Counted from the stretch's first letter, positions 14,701-22,196 are shown. The stretch is 34,935 nt of DNA from Prochlorococcus sp. AG-418-F16 (GCA_003214235.1 QCLW01000012.1:1-34935), one strand, 5' to 3'. Numbers and translations: made by a program. The notes: generated from the letters alone by a model not told the origin.

Positions 14701-15339
14701 ATGTGTGGAAGATTTGAGCTTAAGACAAAGTTTGATCAGTTACCAAAGGTTTTGAAGCGAGACTATCCAAGTGGACTTGATATTAAATATGAGACTCAAA
14801 ATTTAATAAGACCTACAGATCCTATTCTTGTGATTAAAAACGAAGGAAGAGTTAAAACTACTTTTATGTCATGGGGTTTTATTTCACCTTGGGCTAAAGA
14901 CCCATTTGATAAAGAAACACCAAGACCATTTAATGCTAGATCAGAAACTGTAGAAGAAAAAAAATTATTTAGTGGAAGTTGGAAACATAAAAGGTGCTTA
15001 ATACCTGCAAGTGGTTTTTTTGAGAAAAAATATCGTATTCGAAAGGAGAACTATGAGACTTTTTGGTTGGGCGGAATCTGGAGTAAGTGGACCTCGCCTG
15101 ATGGAGCTGAATTAGAGAGTTGCTGCATTTTAACAACTGAACCTAATAAATTAGTTAAACCTATACATCGCCGCATGCCAATAGTTGTCCCTAATGGATA
15201 TGAGGAAAAATGGACTGAGCAGGTTAAAGATGCTGACGAATTAAAAGGTTTACTTCCAATAATGATGGGATGGTCTCCTGATGGATGGCTAGTAGAAGAT
15301 GTAAATGAAAAAGATACTCATCAAATTAGGTTGTTTTAA
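14701..15339 (+). CDS. SRAP/HMCES-family abasic-site protein (YedK-like)
   Basis: A 212-residue SRAP-domain protein. The family crosslinks to abasic sites in single-stranded DNA through Cys2 and shields them during replication; it was named from association with SOS genes. Visible key residues: Cys2 (MCGRFELK, after Met removal), Asn and Arg in RPFNARSETV, Glu in the ASGFFE motif (usually GYYEW), and the active His in PIHRRMPIV. Length and motif order are normal. The ATG at 14701 is fixed by the required Cys2. A short overlapping frame from 14672 precedes it. Operator copy B suggests regulated, perhaps damage-linked, expression. Confidence 0.93.
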   Translation: MCGRFELKTKFDQLPKVLKRDYPSGLDIKYETQNLIRPTDPILVIKNEGRVKTTFMSWGFISPWAKDPFDKETPRPFNARSETVEEKKLFSGSWKHKRCLIPASGFFEKKYRIRKENYETFWLGGIWSKWTSPDGAELESCCILTTEPNKLVKPIHRRMPIVVPNGYEEKWTEQVKDADELKGLLPIMMGWSPDGWLVEDVNEKDTHQIRLF

Positions 15340-15371
15340 ATGAAACACTTACTACTTGCAGAACTTAATTA

Positions 15372-15629
15372 ATGGCTAAATCTTTTTGGTTGATTAATTC
15401 AAGAAGAACAGAAGTGAAAAGATTTATAAAAAACGAAAAGAGCATTGATGGAGTCTTCGAGTATATGTTTGTAGATACTGGAAAAATAGTCGGCGAATTA
15501 GAAAAAGAACCACCTGTAATTACAATAACAGTTTCTGTAGAAATAGATTTAGCTAGAGAAATTTATCAAAGATTACTGTCTCAGGGATGGAGTAGAACTG
15601 AAGAGGTTTGGACAAAAAAAGAGAGCTAA
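15372..15629 (+). CDS. DUF1651 family protein
   Basis: An 85-residue soluble protein: FWLINSRRTEVKRFIKNEKS, FEYMFVDTGKIVG, and C-terminal LAREIYQRLLSQGW. The last motif ([AE]ARxxYxxLxxxGW) is the DUF1651 signature. Closest relative in the window is the product at 32802 (EVRRFIKNK, FEYMFVDSGIVVG). It follows SRAP by 32 nt on the same strand and may be co-transcribed. Function unknown; the family is expanded in picocyanobacteria. Confidence 0.82.
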   Translation: MAKSFWLINSRRTEVKRFIKNEKSIDGVFEYMFVDTGKIVGELEKEPPVITITVSVEIDLAREIYQRLLSQGWSRTEEVWTKKES

Positions 15630-15774
15630 GGTTGCGCCCTTAAATTCTCGAGTGCCCAAAGCTAATTAATCTACCTCAGAAACTTAGGTTAACTATAAAT
15701 TTAGCCTGAAAAGCCAATTGTTTGACCGTAATTTATCCGTATATTTAAAATAAATAAAAGGTAACTTTGATAAA

Positions 15775-16497
15775 ATGGCTACCAGAATAAATAAATTCTT
15801 AAGTGAAGTAGGTTACTGTTCTAGAAGAAGAGCAGATAAACTAATTGAAGAGGGAAAAGTAACCATTAATGGTAAAGTCACTAAAATAGGTACCAAGGTA
15901 GAGAATGGTGATCAAGTAGAAGTTGAAGGTCAAAGAATAGAAGAATCAACTAAACAAAAAAAAATATACTTAGCCTTTAATAAACCTGTGGGAATTGTTT
16001 GTACAACTGATAGAGGAGTAGAACCTGACAATATCATAGATTTCATTAAATATCCTAAAAGAATTTTTCCTATCGGAAGATTGGATAAGCCCAGTGAGGG
16101 ATTAATTTTTTTAACTAACGATGGAGATATCGTAAATAAAATACTCAGAGCAAGAAATAATCATGAAAAAGAATACATTGTAATCGTTAATCGTTTGATT
16201 AATAGAGAATTTATTCAAACCATGAGTAATGGAGTTGAAATATTAGACACCTTAACTAAGAATTGTTTCGTAAAACAATTGGGGCCAAAAAAATTTAAAA
16301 TTATTCTCACCCAAGGACTTAACCGTCAGATTAGGAGAATGTGTGATTCCTTAGGCTACAGAGTAAAATCATTAAAGCGTGTAAGAATTATGAATATTAA
16401 GTTAGACCTGCCAACAGGAAAATATCGCGAGTTTACCAAAGATGAACTCTTAGAATTAAATGAATTACTTGAAAACTCTTCAAAAACATTTCACTAA
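15775..16497 (+). CDS. rluF: 23S rRNA pseudouridine synthase, RluF type
   Basis: A 240-residue RsuA-family enzyme that isomerises uridine to pseudouridine in 23S rRNA (RluF: position 2604 region). An N-terminal S4 RNA-binding domain is visible (INKFLSEVGYCSRRRADKLI then EGKVTINGK). The catalytic motif is IGRLDKPSEGLIFLTNDGD with the essential Asp. RluF-type features follow: NKILRARNNHEKEY, the TQGLNRQIRRMC block and KRVRIMNIKLDLPTGKYREF. The short length fits RluF rather than RluB or RsuA. The gene stands alone. Confidence 0.92.
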   Translation: MATRINKFLSEVGYCSRRRADKLIEEGKVTINGKVTKIGTKVENGDQVEVEGQRIEESTKQKKIYLAFNKPVGIVCTTDRGVEPDNIIDFIKYPKRIFPIGRLDKPSEGLIFLTNDGDIVNKILRARNNHEKEYIVIVNRLINREFIQTMSNGVEILDTLTKNCFVKQLGPKKFKIILTQGLNRQIRRMCDSLGYRVKSLKRVRIMNIKLDLPTGKYREFTKDELLELNELLENSSKTFH

Positions 16498-16599
16498 GCA
16501 AAACCCCCCTAATATGGCTTAATAAGATTATTTTTATCAAATAATGCAAAAAGGGTTACTACAAAATAATCTATTGCGTTTAAATTCTTCTAAGGATCT

Positions 16600-16683
16600 T
16601 TAATAAATGTTAGCTGTGAGGATTGCTCCAAAGTTTACTAAAACCACAGTTAATAAAAGTAGCTCTATCCCGATGTTGCTCAT
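16600..16683 (-). CDS. Tiny membrane protein, 27 residues, with strong ribosome-binding site
   Basis: MSNIGIELLLLTVVLVNFGA followed by ILTANIY forms a single hydrophobic helix. The start is preceded by TAAGGAGGG about 7 nt upstream, one of the best Shine-Dalgarno sequences in this window, which supports translation despite the short length. Size and composition resemble small photosystem or cytochrome subunits, but no specific family is recognised. Confidence 0.6.
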   Translation of the reverse strand: MSNIGIELLLLTVVLVNFGAILTANIY

Positions 16684-16753
16684 AAGATTACCCTCCTTAA
16701 ACTTTTTAAAACTCTATAAACGAAATAATTAGTATGAAATAGAGCTTGAATGC

Positions 16754-16924
16754 TTATTTTTTGGGATCTAAATTCTCTGATGAGGGAGTCCAATCACAAA
16801 TGACCAAACATTCTTCTAAAGTTTTCTCTGAAGAATTTTTAAGCTCGCAACTAAGGAGACAATCATAAAAAGCATATTTGGGGTCTAATTCGTTTTTGAA
16901 TTGTTTATTTCTGAAAGTATTCAT
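16754..16924 (-). CDS. Small twin-CX3C protein
   Basis: A 56-residue protein without signal peptide. It contains two CX3C motifs, DCLLSCEL (Cys22/26) and ECLVICDW (Cys39/43), separated by 12 residues, flanked by helical sequence. This spacing is that of an alpha-hairpin stapled by two disulfides (as in alpha-hairpinins and small Tim/CHCH proteins) or of a four-Cys metal site. It starts 2 nt after the stop of 16927-17034 and forms an operon with it. Function unknown. Confidence 0.6.
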   Translation of the reverse strand: MNTFRNKQFKNELDPKYAFYDCLLSCELKNSSEKTLEECLVICDWTPSSENLDPKK

Positions 16925-16926
16925 AA

Positions 16927-17034
16927 TTAAACTCCCGTTTCTTTTCTTTTAAGTTGATTAATTAATTTGTCCAACCAAAGAGTGTTGTTGATCTTTTTTG
17001 TGTCTTTAAAGTATTTTGTTTTGTACGTACTCAT
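16927..17034 (-). CDS. Small protein related to 11446-11589
   Basis: A 35-residue basic protein (MSTYKTKYFKDTKKINNTLW, then LDKLINQLKRKE). The block YFK...NNTLWLDKLINQL matches YFQ...NNTEWLDELINKI in the first gene of the DUF411 operon. It is followed by the twin-CX3C gene after 2 nt. Function unknown. Confidence 0.55.
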   Translation of the reverse strand: MSTYKTKYFKDTKKINNTLWLDKLINQLKRKETGV

Positions 17035-17260
17035 GAAGTTAAACCTCAATTATTGGATCTAACTTATATGCGATGGTTTGAATTTCCTAGAGCAAAAATA
17101 CTGATTATGAATATAGTGAAATATTAAAAATGATTAATAGATAATTTATATTTTAGTTATTAAAACTCTTGATTTTGTGTTTATTTGATACTAATTAACA
17201 ACCAGATCAAAGGAGTTAATTATTACTTGTGGAAATTTGATTTAACATGAAATTCGAAAT

Positions 17261-17374
17261 ATGTTGGATAATTTGTTTGATATTTTAATATTGGAAAGGA
17301 AGCCAACCGATGATCAAATGGAATGTATTCAATTTGGTATTTGTGATTATGCTATAAAAAAATATAAGATTTGA
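17261..17374 (+). CDS. Possible 37-residue ORF
   Basis: MLDNLFDILILERKPTDDQM followed by ECIQFGICDYAIKKYKI. Soluble, amphipathic, with two Cys. No family or clear ribosome-binding site; it has the look of the other small picocyanobacterial genes here. Confidence 0.35.
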   Translation: MLDNLFDILILERKPTDDQMECIQFGICDYAIKKYKI

Positions 17375-17451
17375 GTTGATATTTTGACGGCAATATGAAG
17401 GATATTTAGGTTGATTATAAGAATATTTTTATCTCACTCATTCGAGATCAG

Positions 17452-17766
17452 TTAATCTCTTCTCAGATCTTTCTTTTTTTTCTTCTTCTTATCTTTCTTT
17501 TTTTTCTTCACTTTTTCATAAACTTCATCTGCCTTCTCTTCAATATTATCCAGCTTATTTGATAGGTTATTTATAGCTTTTGCTTTGTCTTCTTTAACTA
17601 AAGTTTCTTTTACCTCAATAACTTTAACTGGATCTTCTTTAACTAAAGTTTCTTTCACCTCTTCCGCTTTAACTTCAAACTTTCCTTTAATGAAATTAGC
17701 AATAACAATAAGAACAGGAATATGGGCTAGACCACCTATTACAATTTTTGTTTCTGAATAAGCCAT
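17452..17766 (-). CDS. Membrane-anchored protein with internal repeat and poly-Lys tail
   Basis: A 104-residue protein. An N-terminal hydrophobic segment (IVIGGLAHIPVLIVIANFI, residues ~8-26) anchors it. Residues 36-45 and 51-60 are an identical ten-residue repeat, EVKETLVKED, with 15-residue period. A helical Glu/Lys region follows (NNLSNKLDNIEEKADEVYEK), and the C-terminus is almost pure Lys/Asp (KKKKKDKKKKKKKDLRRD), suited to binding membrane or nucleic acid. No family is recognised. It stands alone. Confidence 0.6.
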   Translation of the reverse strand: MAYSETKIVIGGLAHIPVLIVIANFIKGKFEVKAEEVKETLVKEDPVKVIEVKETLVKEDKAKAINNLSNKLDNIEEKADEVYEKVKKKKKDKKKKKKKDLRRD

Positions 17767-17935
17767 TTATAAGTTAATAAGATTTGAAGTATTTAAGCAT
17801 GATTATTGTTAATTTTTTATTTAGATTTGTTACTAGAACTTAGTCATATCAATAGTTTCGGTATATTTGCTTATTGATAATAATAAATTCATAGAGTTAT
17901 ATTTGTTATCGAAATTTATATTTGGTTGATTTTAG

Positions 17936-18019
17936 ATGATTAGATTTTTAAAAATGATTAAAAGAAGAATCGATATTTATAGAGCAGAGACTGAATTAAG
18001 ATTTATCTTGGAGAATTAA
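17936..18019 (+). CDS. Possible 27-residue basic peptide
   Basis: MIRFLKMIKRRIDIYRAETE followed by LRFILEN. It ends 2 nt before the CPIC-motif gene at 18022, so it could be a coupled leader. A GGAG within its end serves the next gene. Weak call. Confidence 0.35.
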   Translation: MIRFLKMIKRRIDIYRAETELRFILEN

Positions 18020-18021
18020 GA

Positions 18022-18192
18022 ATGGGATTCCCACATTGTCCGATCTGTGTCGCTCTAGCATTTTTTACTTTTTGTGTAGTGTTAACTCGTAGTTATATGA
18101 TATTTCTTATTTTTAAAGATTCTCTACACAGTAGTAGAAATGAGAAATATTACTCTTATCTAGAATTTAAATACTTGTTATTTTTGAAATAG
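18022..18192 (+). CDS. Small membrane protein with N-terminal CPIC motif
   Basis: A 56-residue protein beginning MGFPHCPICVALAFFTFCVV, with one helix right after the Cys pair and a polar tail. The product at 31861 begins MGFPNCPICIAAAFLTACIT, so a two-copy family with invariant MGFPxCPIC and a third Cys in the helix is clear. CPxC at a membrane edge could bind a metal, cluster or heme, or act in thiol exchange. Translation is supported by GGAG 8 nt upstream. Function unknown. Confidence 0.68.
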   Translation: MGFPHCPICVALAFFTFCVVLTRSYMIFLIFKDSLHSSRNEKYYSYLEFKYLLFLK

Positions 18193-18214
18193 AAATCTTA
18201 TAAAAGAGGATAAT

Positions 18215-18316
18215 ATGGAAGTTTTTGAGTTAACTTTTACCTTCTCTTTTTTATTTGTAACTATATTATTTTTATTGTTTTCAGCACAAAACCCAAATAC
18301 AAAGAATCTATATTAG
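18215..18316 (+). CDS. Small single-helix membrane protein, C-terminally shortened relative to 9082
   Basis: A 33-residue frame, MEVFELTFTFSFLFVTILFL then LFSAQNPNTKNLY, ending at TAG 18314. The related gene at 9082 continues NTKNLYLKKAK; here the codons after TAG still read KKAR-stop, so a Leu (TTA) codon has become TAG. Losing five tail residues may be harmless. It lies 22 nt after the CPIC-motif gene. Confidence 0.5.
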   Translation: MEVFELTFTFSFLFVTILFLLFSAQNPNTKNLY

Positions 18317-18500
18317 AAAAAGGCTAGATAATTTAAGGAACTCTTGTAAAAGGATCCAAATTTTTAAAAAAGTTCTTATCTTCCTCATAATTAGAGCCAC
18401 CTAAGCTCTTAATAACTTAAGTGGTAGAGTGATAACAATGACTTTGCTGAAATATTTAAAATGTTTTGACTGTGAGATTACTGCCTTCATAAATTAGATA

Positions 18501-18595
18501 ATAAAAAAGACAGGCTGGGAAACCTATATATGTATTGTTTTTTAAGAGTCGGGTAGAAAGAATTCGAACCTGCGACCTAGTGCTCCCAAAGCACT
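18501..18595 (-). repeat. tRNA-Pro 3' fragment with terminator remnant, copy 1
   Basis: 18546-18595 read on the minus strand gives the anticodon arm (AGTGC-TTTGGGA-GCACT, anticodon UGG), T-arm (GGTTCGAATTCTT, mutated) and part of the acceptor end. 18501-18530 is the degenerate terminator that accompanies most copies. No 5' half is present, so it is not a functional tRNA. It marks one edge of the barrel/secreted-protein cassette. Confidence 0.8.
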
Positions 18596-18757
18596 TAATA
18601 ACCCTAGTAGGACACTATGTCTACAGACCATTACTAAATAGTTGCTGGGTAATGCTTAATTTGACATGCCAAACTTGGATATATTTGTTGGCGATTTGTT
18701 GGCGCAAATTAATATAAATAATTCTAAATAAAGAGAAAATCTATCTTTTTAAATAAA

Positions 18758-19600
18758 TTAATAGGTTGAGAAACTTGGACTAAAGGGCCCACCTCCAAAG
18801 CCACTCATTCCTCCACTTCCATCAGGGATGATTGTCATTCCTCTATCTGTAATACTGAAATTAACTTCTAAGCCTTTTGTTGCATCTGTAATTACAACTG
18901 CACTAGAAGGAGCAAAAGTCCCATATAAATGAGTTGAACTTCCGCATGAAGAGTCAGCAGTATAAGTTCCTAAGTTGCCACCACTTACTTGTGCTAATAC
19001 TGCCTTCATGGTTCCAGTAGGCGCTGATGTGAAAACTTCCGCTCCAGCCAACTCTGGACTTCCTGAACATGTTTTTCCATTACTGAAGTCCATTAAATCT
19101 TCATCAAATTCAGCATAAGATCCTTCCGCAACTGGAGATCCACTATTTGAACTATAAAATGTTTGATTATTAATTTGATATGTACCTTTTAAGCCAAAAG
19201 TATTACTAATTTTTATATATGCATAAGGATATCTTCCTGCTGGAGGCCTTATATTGGTCCCAGTTAATGCTTGAGTGGCATTACCAGCTAAATTTACTAA
19301 ACTTCCTGTTGATGATTGAAAAGTAGCCGTACAGGTAGAATCTGTAATAGTATTGTCTGTCACAACCACATCACTACTATTTATAGTAGTTCCAGCAAGA
19401 GGATCAGCTGTGCATAAACCCATTTCGTAGACTCTTATTTTGTAAGTATTAGGAGTTATATAACAGGAACTAGTGAGATTTGATGGATTATCTGCACAAG
19501 CGTTTGCAAAAGCCTTCTCATTGGAAGAGATGATTGACGCTACAAGGCAAAAGCTAAAACCTGCTGTTGCTTTTAAAGAGAATTTAGAAAAAAGTTTCAT
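18758..19600 (-). CDS. Secreted Cys-containing surface protein, candidate detached passenger
   Basis: A 280-residue protein with a Sec signal peptide (basic start, hydrophobic core AGFSFCLVASII, cleavage likely after AFA near residue 32). The mature part is rich in Ser, Thr, Gly and Asn, has several Cys (for example FANACADNP, SSCYITP, GLCTADP, GKTCSGS, SSCGSS) and ends Gly-rich (GGMSGFGGGPFSPSF). No family is recognised. It lies 32 nt after the inverse-autotransporter barrel gene in the same direction, so it is likely exported together with, or displayed by, that barrel. That link is inference. Confidence 0.75.
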   Translation of the reverse strand: MKLFSKFSLKATAGFSFCLVASIISSNEKAFANACADNPSNLTSSCYITPNTYKIRVYEMGLCTADPLAGTTINSSDVVVTDNTITDSTCTATFQSSTGSLVNLAGNATQALTGTNIRPPAGRYPYAYIKISNTFGLKGTYQINNQTFYSSNSGSPVAEGSYAEFDEDLMDFSNGKTCSGSPELAGAEVFTSAPTGTMKAVLAQVSGGNLGTYTADSSCGSSTHLYGTFAPSSAVVITDATKGLEVNFSITDRGMTIIPDGSGGMSGFGGGPFSPSFSTY

Positions 19601-19632
19601 TTTAAGTTTTAATAAATAAAGATAGAAAAAAT

Positions 19633-20748
19633 TTAAGAACCTTTAGCTCTGTTCGTAAAACTTCCTAAAGAGCGCTCTAGAAGTACATCATATTCTCGTT
19701 TGACTGGTTGAGTCATTTGAGTAATCATGTTTTTCTTATAATTTGATTTTTCAAACTTCACAGGACTTCCAGTAATATTCATTCTTAAACCAAAGAAAGT
19801 TTCATCGGTTCCTGGGAGAGAAGTATTAACAGTTGTAGAAGCAGAAGAAATTTCATTAGAAACCCAAGCCTCAAGGCCGACATATGGTGTAGCTTGCCAA
19901 CTCACTGATCCTTCTAAACCTGAGTTGTCTTGGGTATGTTTGTAATCCCAGTTAAACCCTCTTACAAAGAAAGCAAGTTCTGGATTATTTGGAAGTCTGT
20001 AACCTAATTCCACGTCCCATCCTGGAACTACTCTTTCTTTATATGAAGTGCCTTTTATGGTTACATCCTTTTCATCTGTTATTGACATATACCAATTATT
20101 TCTAAACTCAAAATCCTTCCAGAAATATTCTCCACCTAATCCAAGTCTGCTATGAGCATTACTATAATTAGTCATTCTATAATCCCAGAAAGCATTGGCT
20201 CCAATCATAGAAACATCATTGGGACGATTTCTAATTCCTAAACCAAGGTTAATAGTGGACCCATCTGCATTTGTAGCGGTAGCAAACCTTGCCTGAGAAA
20301 ATGCCAAGGTCTTCAGATCCCCCTCCTCATCTTTTGCAAGTTCACCAAGTTTCATCAAACTATTTATTGAGAAGCTTGTATCTGATTCTGTTCCGCCTGA
20401 GATATTTACTGATGTCTGAGCAAAAAATGGGATCTTTTGTATCTCACCATTTGCTTTTGCATTTGCAAAATCAAATCCAGCGTCAACTAATAATCTATTA
20501 AGATCATTCGCCATGATGCTTGTATATTCACTACCTTCTGCACCATCATTCATTAATGGAACAAATTTGGTTGAATAAGTAGCTCCTTTGATTATGTATT
20601 CATCTAATTTGTCTTTTGGCTTATATGTATCTTGCTTAATTTGAACTTGATCAAATTTGATATCTTCAAATTTGTATTCATTAGCTGAGGCAGATAGAAT
20701 TGATCCAAAAGCAAGTGGAATTAAAGATAAAGCTTTAAATAATTTCAC
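19633..20748 (-). CDS. Inverse autotransporter (intimin/invasin-type) beta-barrel protein without passenger
   Basis: A 371-residue outer-membrane protein. The signal peptide ends near ASA (residue ~22). The IAT beta-domain pattern is clear: LGLGIRNRPNDVSMIGANAF, WDYR, SRLGLGGEYFWKDFEFRNNW, GWDVELGYRLP, FFVRGFNWDY and TPYVGLEAWVSNE, all alternating strands with aromatic girdles. After the barrel comes a linker (PVKREYDVLLERS) resembling the one preceding passengers in intimins, but the protein ends about 13 residues later. Intimins carry the passenger C-terminally on the same chain; here the following gene may supply it. It is flanked by tRNA-Pro fragments 1 and 2. Confidence 0.85.
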   Translation of the reverse strand: MKLFKALSLIPLAFGSILSASANEYKFEDIKFDQVQIKQDTYKPKDKLDEYIIKGATYSTKFVPLMNDGAEGSEYTSIMANDLNRLLVDAGFDFANAKANGEIQKIPFFAQTSVNISGGTESDTSFSINSLMKLGELAKDEEGDLKTLAFSQARFATATNADGSTINLGLGIRNRPNDVSMIGANAFWDYRMTNYSNAHSRLGLGGEYFWKDFEFRNNWYMSITDEKDVTIKGTSYKERVVPGWDVELGYRLPNNPELAFFVRGFNWDYKHTQDNSGLEGSVSWQATPYVGLEAWVSNEISSASTTVNTSLPGTDETFFGLRMNITGSPVKFEKSNYKKNMITQMTQPVKREYDVLLERSLGSFTNRAKGS

Positions 20749-20890
20749 TTAAGTAAGAATATTAAATTTAATTATTTATAGTTGCAAATATTGAATAAGT
20801 AAATTAAGTGTTGATTTTTAATTACATAAGGACATAATTCTTGAAGTTTGTTGGCTATTTGTTGGCCGCTATGAGCCAACAAGTAAAAGC

Positions 20891-20997
20891 AAAAAAAAGC
20901 GAGTCTGGGTAACTCGCTAGTATGACTTGGTTTTAATTGAGTCGGGGCGACAGGATTCGAACCTGCGACCTAGTGCTCCCAAAGCACTCGACACCCC
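20891..20997 (-). repeat. tRNA-Pro 3' fragment with terminator, copy 2
   Basis: 20939-20997 contains a perfect tRNA-Pro(UGG) 3' half on the minus strand, including CAGGTTCGAATCCTG (T-arm) and CGCCCCGA (acceptor). 20891-20919 is a terminator for minus-strand transcription: ACTCGCT/AGCGAGT stem with T8. Its 59 bp at 20939-20997 are identical to copy 3 at 22034-22092. Confidence 0.9.
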
Positions 20998-21104
20998 AAA
21001 GCGAGCACTACGTTTTCAAGCTATATCTATTTTCTTGCGTACTCTTGCGTAGTTTCTCCTGACAAATAAACCCTCACATAACATAAATATGACATAATTT
21101 CTTT

Positions 21105-21125
21105 GATTGACAGTCGATCTAAAAT
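21105..21125 (+). promoter_or_regulatory. Operator-like palindrome, copy C
   Basis: GATTGAC-A-GTCGATC (21105-21119) followed directly by TAAAAT (21120-21125), then GGAGG...CCC and T8 that abuts the ATG. The start codon lies 42 nt from TTGACA. Confidence 0.72.
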
Positions 21126-21148
21126 GGAGGTATAAGACCCTTTTTTTT

Positions 21149-21403
21149 ATGTCACCTAATAAAGGCCCAAAAGTTATCAAATACTGTGTAATTACATCTA
21201 CATCTTCGATAGTACTCATTCTTATCTCTTTAATACCGGTATCAAAAAAGGCATTTTATTGGAATCAATGCTTTAAAAAAACTTTCCAATGGATCGATAA
21301 AAATGAGATGGAGCTAAAAAATTGGGATAAAGCATCAAAAGAAAGTATTGCAGTAGCAGTTTGCAATGGTGCTGTGTACGAACCTGAACCTAAAACAAAA
21401 TAA
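21149..21403 (+). CDS. Small membrane protein behind operator copy C
   Basis: An 84-residue protein (MSPNKGPKVIKYCVITSTSS) with one helix (IVLILISLIPV, residues ~21-31, extended by flanking residues), then a charged region (FQWIDKNEMELKNWDKASKE) and VAVCNGAVYEPEPKTK. No family is recognised. I prefer ATG 21149, immediately after the T-run, to an upstream TTG within the operator. The stop lies 3 nt before operator D, so each gene has its own control element. Confidence 0.65.
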   Translation: MSPNKGPKVIKYCVITSTSSIVLILISLIPVSKKAFYWNQCFKKTFQWIDKNEMELKNWDKASKESIAVAVCNGAVYEPEPKTK

Positions 21404-21406
21404 TTC

Positions 21407-21427
21407 GATTGACAGTCGATCTAAAAT
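21407..21427 (+). promoter_or_regulatory. Operator-like palindrome, copy D
   Basis: GATTGAC-A-GTCGATC (21407-21421) followed directly by TAAAAT (21422-21427), then AAGG...CCTT and a T-run before ATG 21451, 42 nt from TTGACA. Confidence 0.72.
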
Positions 21428-21450
21428 AAGGGGCATTAGCTCCTTTTTAA

Positions 21451-21834
21451 ATGTCAAATACTAAAGCCATAGAAGATTTAATTAATGGTTATGCAACCAG
21501 TGAAGATTCTTCTTTTCTAATACCAAACGTAACTGAGGATTTTTTAGCTGTAAGACCAAGTGGAAATCCAATATCTGCTAAGGGATTAGTGGGAATGTTT
21601 GATAGTAAAGATTTAGTCGCAGAGTCATCAGAACTAATCAAAACCCACAAAATTGAAATTTACGGTGAAATAGCTTACGCAGTTTTTACTTTAAATGAAA
21701 TCTTCAGTTATAAAGGGAATCAAAATAAAGATCTTTCAACTTACACGTGCATTTTTAAAAATGTAAATGGTACTTGGAAATATTCTTGGATGCAAAGATC
21801 ACAAGGAACTACTGACATGAAAACTTGGGAATAA
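21451..21834 (+). CDS. NTF2/SnoaL-like protein (DUF3804-like)
   Basis: A 127-residue soluble protein: MSNTKAIEDLINGYATSEDS, PNVTEDFLAVRPSGNPISAK, EIYGEIAYAVFTLNEIFSYKG, and TYTCIFKNVNGTWKYSWMQRS. The pattern of an N-terminal helix pair followed by strands ending in Ws...W.Q.S is that of the NTF2-like cone fold. It is similar to DUF3804 proteins of cyanobacteria, whose function is unknown; NTF2-like domains often bind small ligands. It is under operator copy D. Confidence 0.75.
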   Translation: MSNTKAIEDLINGYATSEDSSFLIPNVTEDFLAVRPSGNPISAKGLVGMFDSKDLVAESSELIKTHKIEIYGEIAYAVFTLNEIFSYKGNQNKDLSTYTCIFKNVNGTWKYSWMQRSQGTTDMKTWE

Positions 21835-21990
21835 AGGAAACGCTTATTAATACCTCTAGGTCTTATTTCTTAAATACCTACTCTTGAAAAATCTGTTAGG
21901 AATAACTAAGAATATCTGCGAATAACTTTGCAAATACCGGCATATGACATAAATATGACATAAATGCGAATATGTCATATTCCAACCAAT

Positions 21991-22092
21991 AAAAAAGACA
22001 GGCTGGGGAACCTGTCTATAACTTGGATTCTAAGAGTCGGGGCGACAGGATTCGAACCTGCGACCTAGTGCTCCCAAAGCACTCGACACCCC
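21991..22092 (-). repeat. tRNA-Pro 3' fragment with terminator, copy 3
   Basis: 22034-22092 is a perfect 3' half identical to copy 2. 21991-22016 forms, on the minus strand, the terminator GACAGG/CCTGTC plus T6. Probably the least decayed copy and closest to the original tRNA-Pro 3' flank. Confidence 0.9.
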
Positions 22093-22196
22093 AAAAATAG
22101 TACTACGGTTTCGAGCTATAACTAATATCTTGTGTAGAAGTGCTTTATTAGACATGGAAAATTGTTCGGGAAACGAAATCAATTTGACATCAACTT

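Noticed and set aside
13303-21427. Interpretation of TTGACA in the fourfold element as an ordinary -35 box
   Set aside because: The TAAAAT box follows after 7 nt, not about 17, and the dyad symmetry extends across both sides of TTGACA; only copies B and C have a tolerable box at normal spacing.
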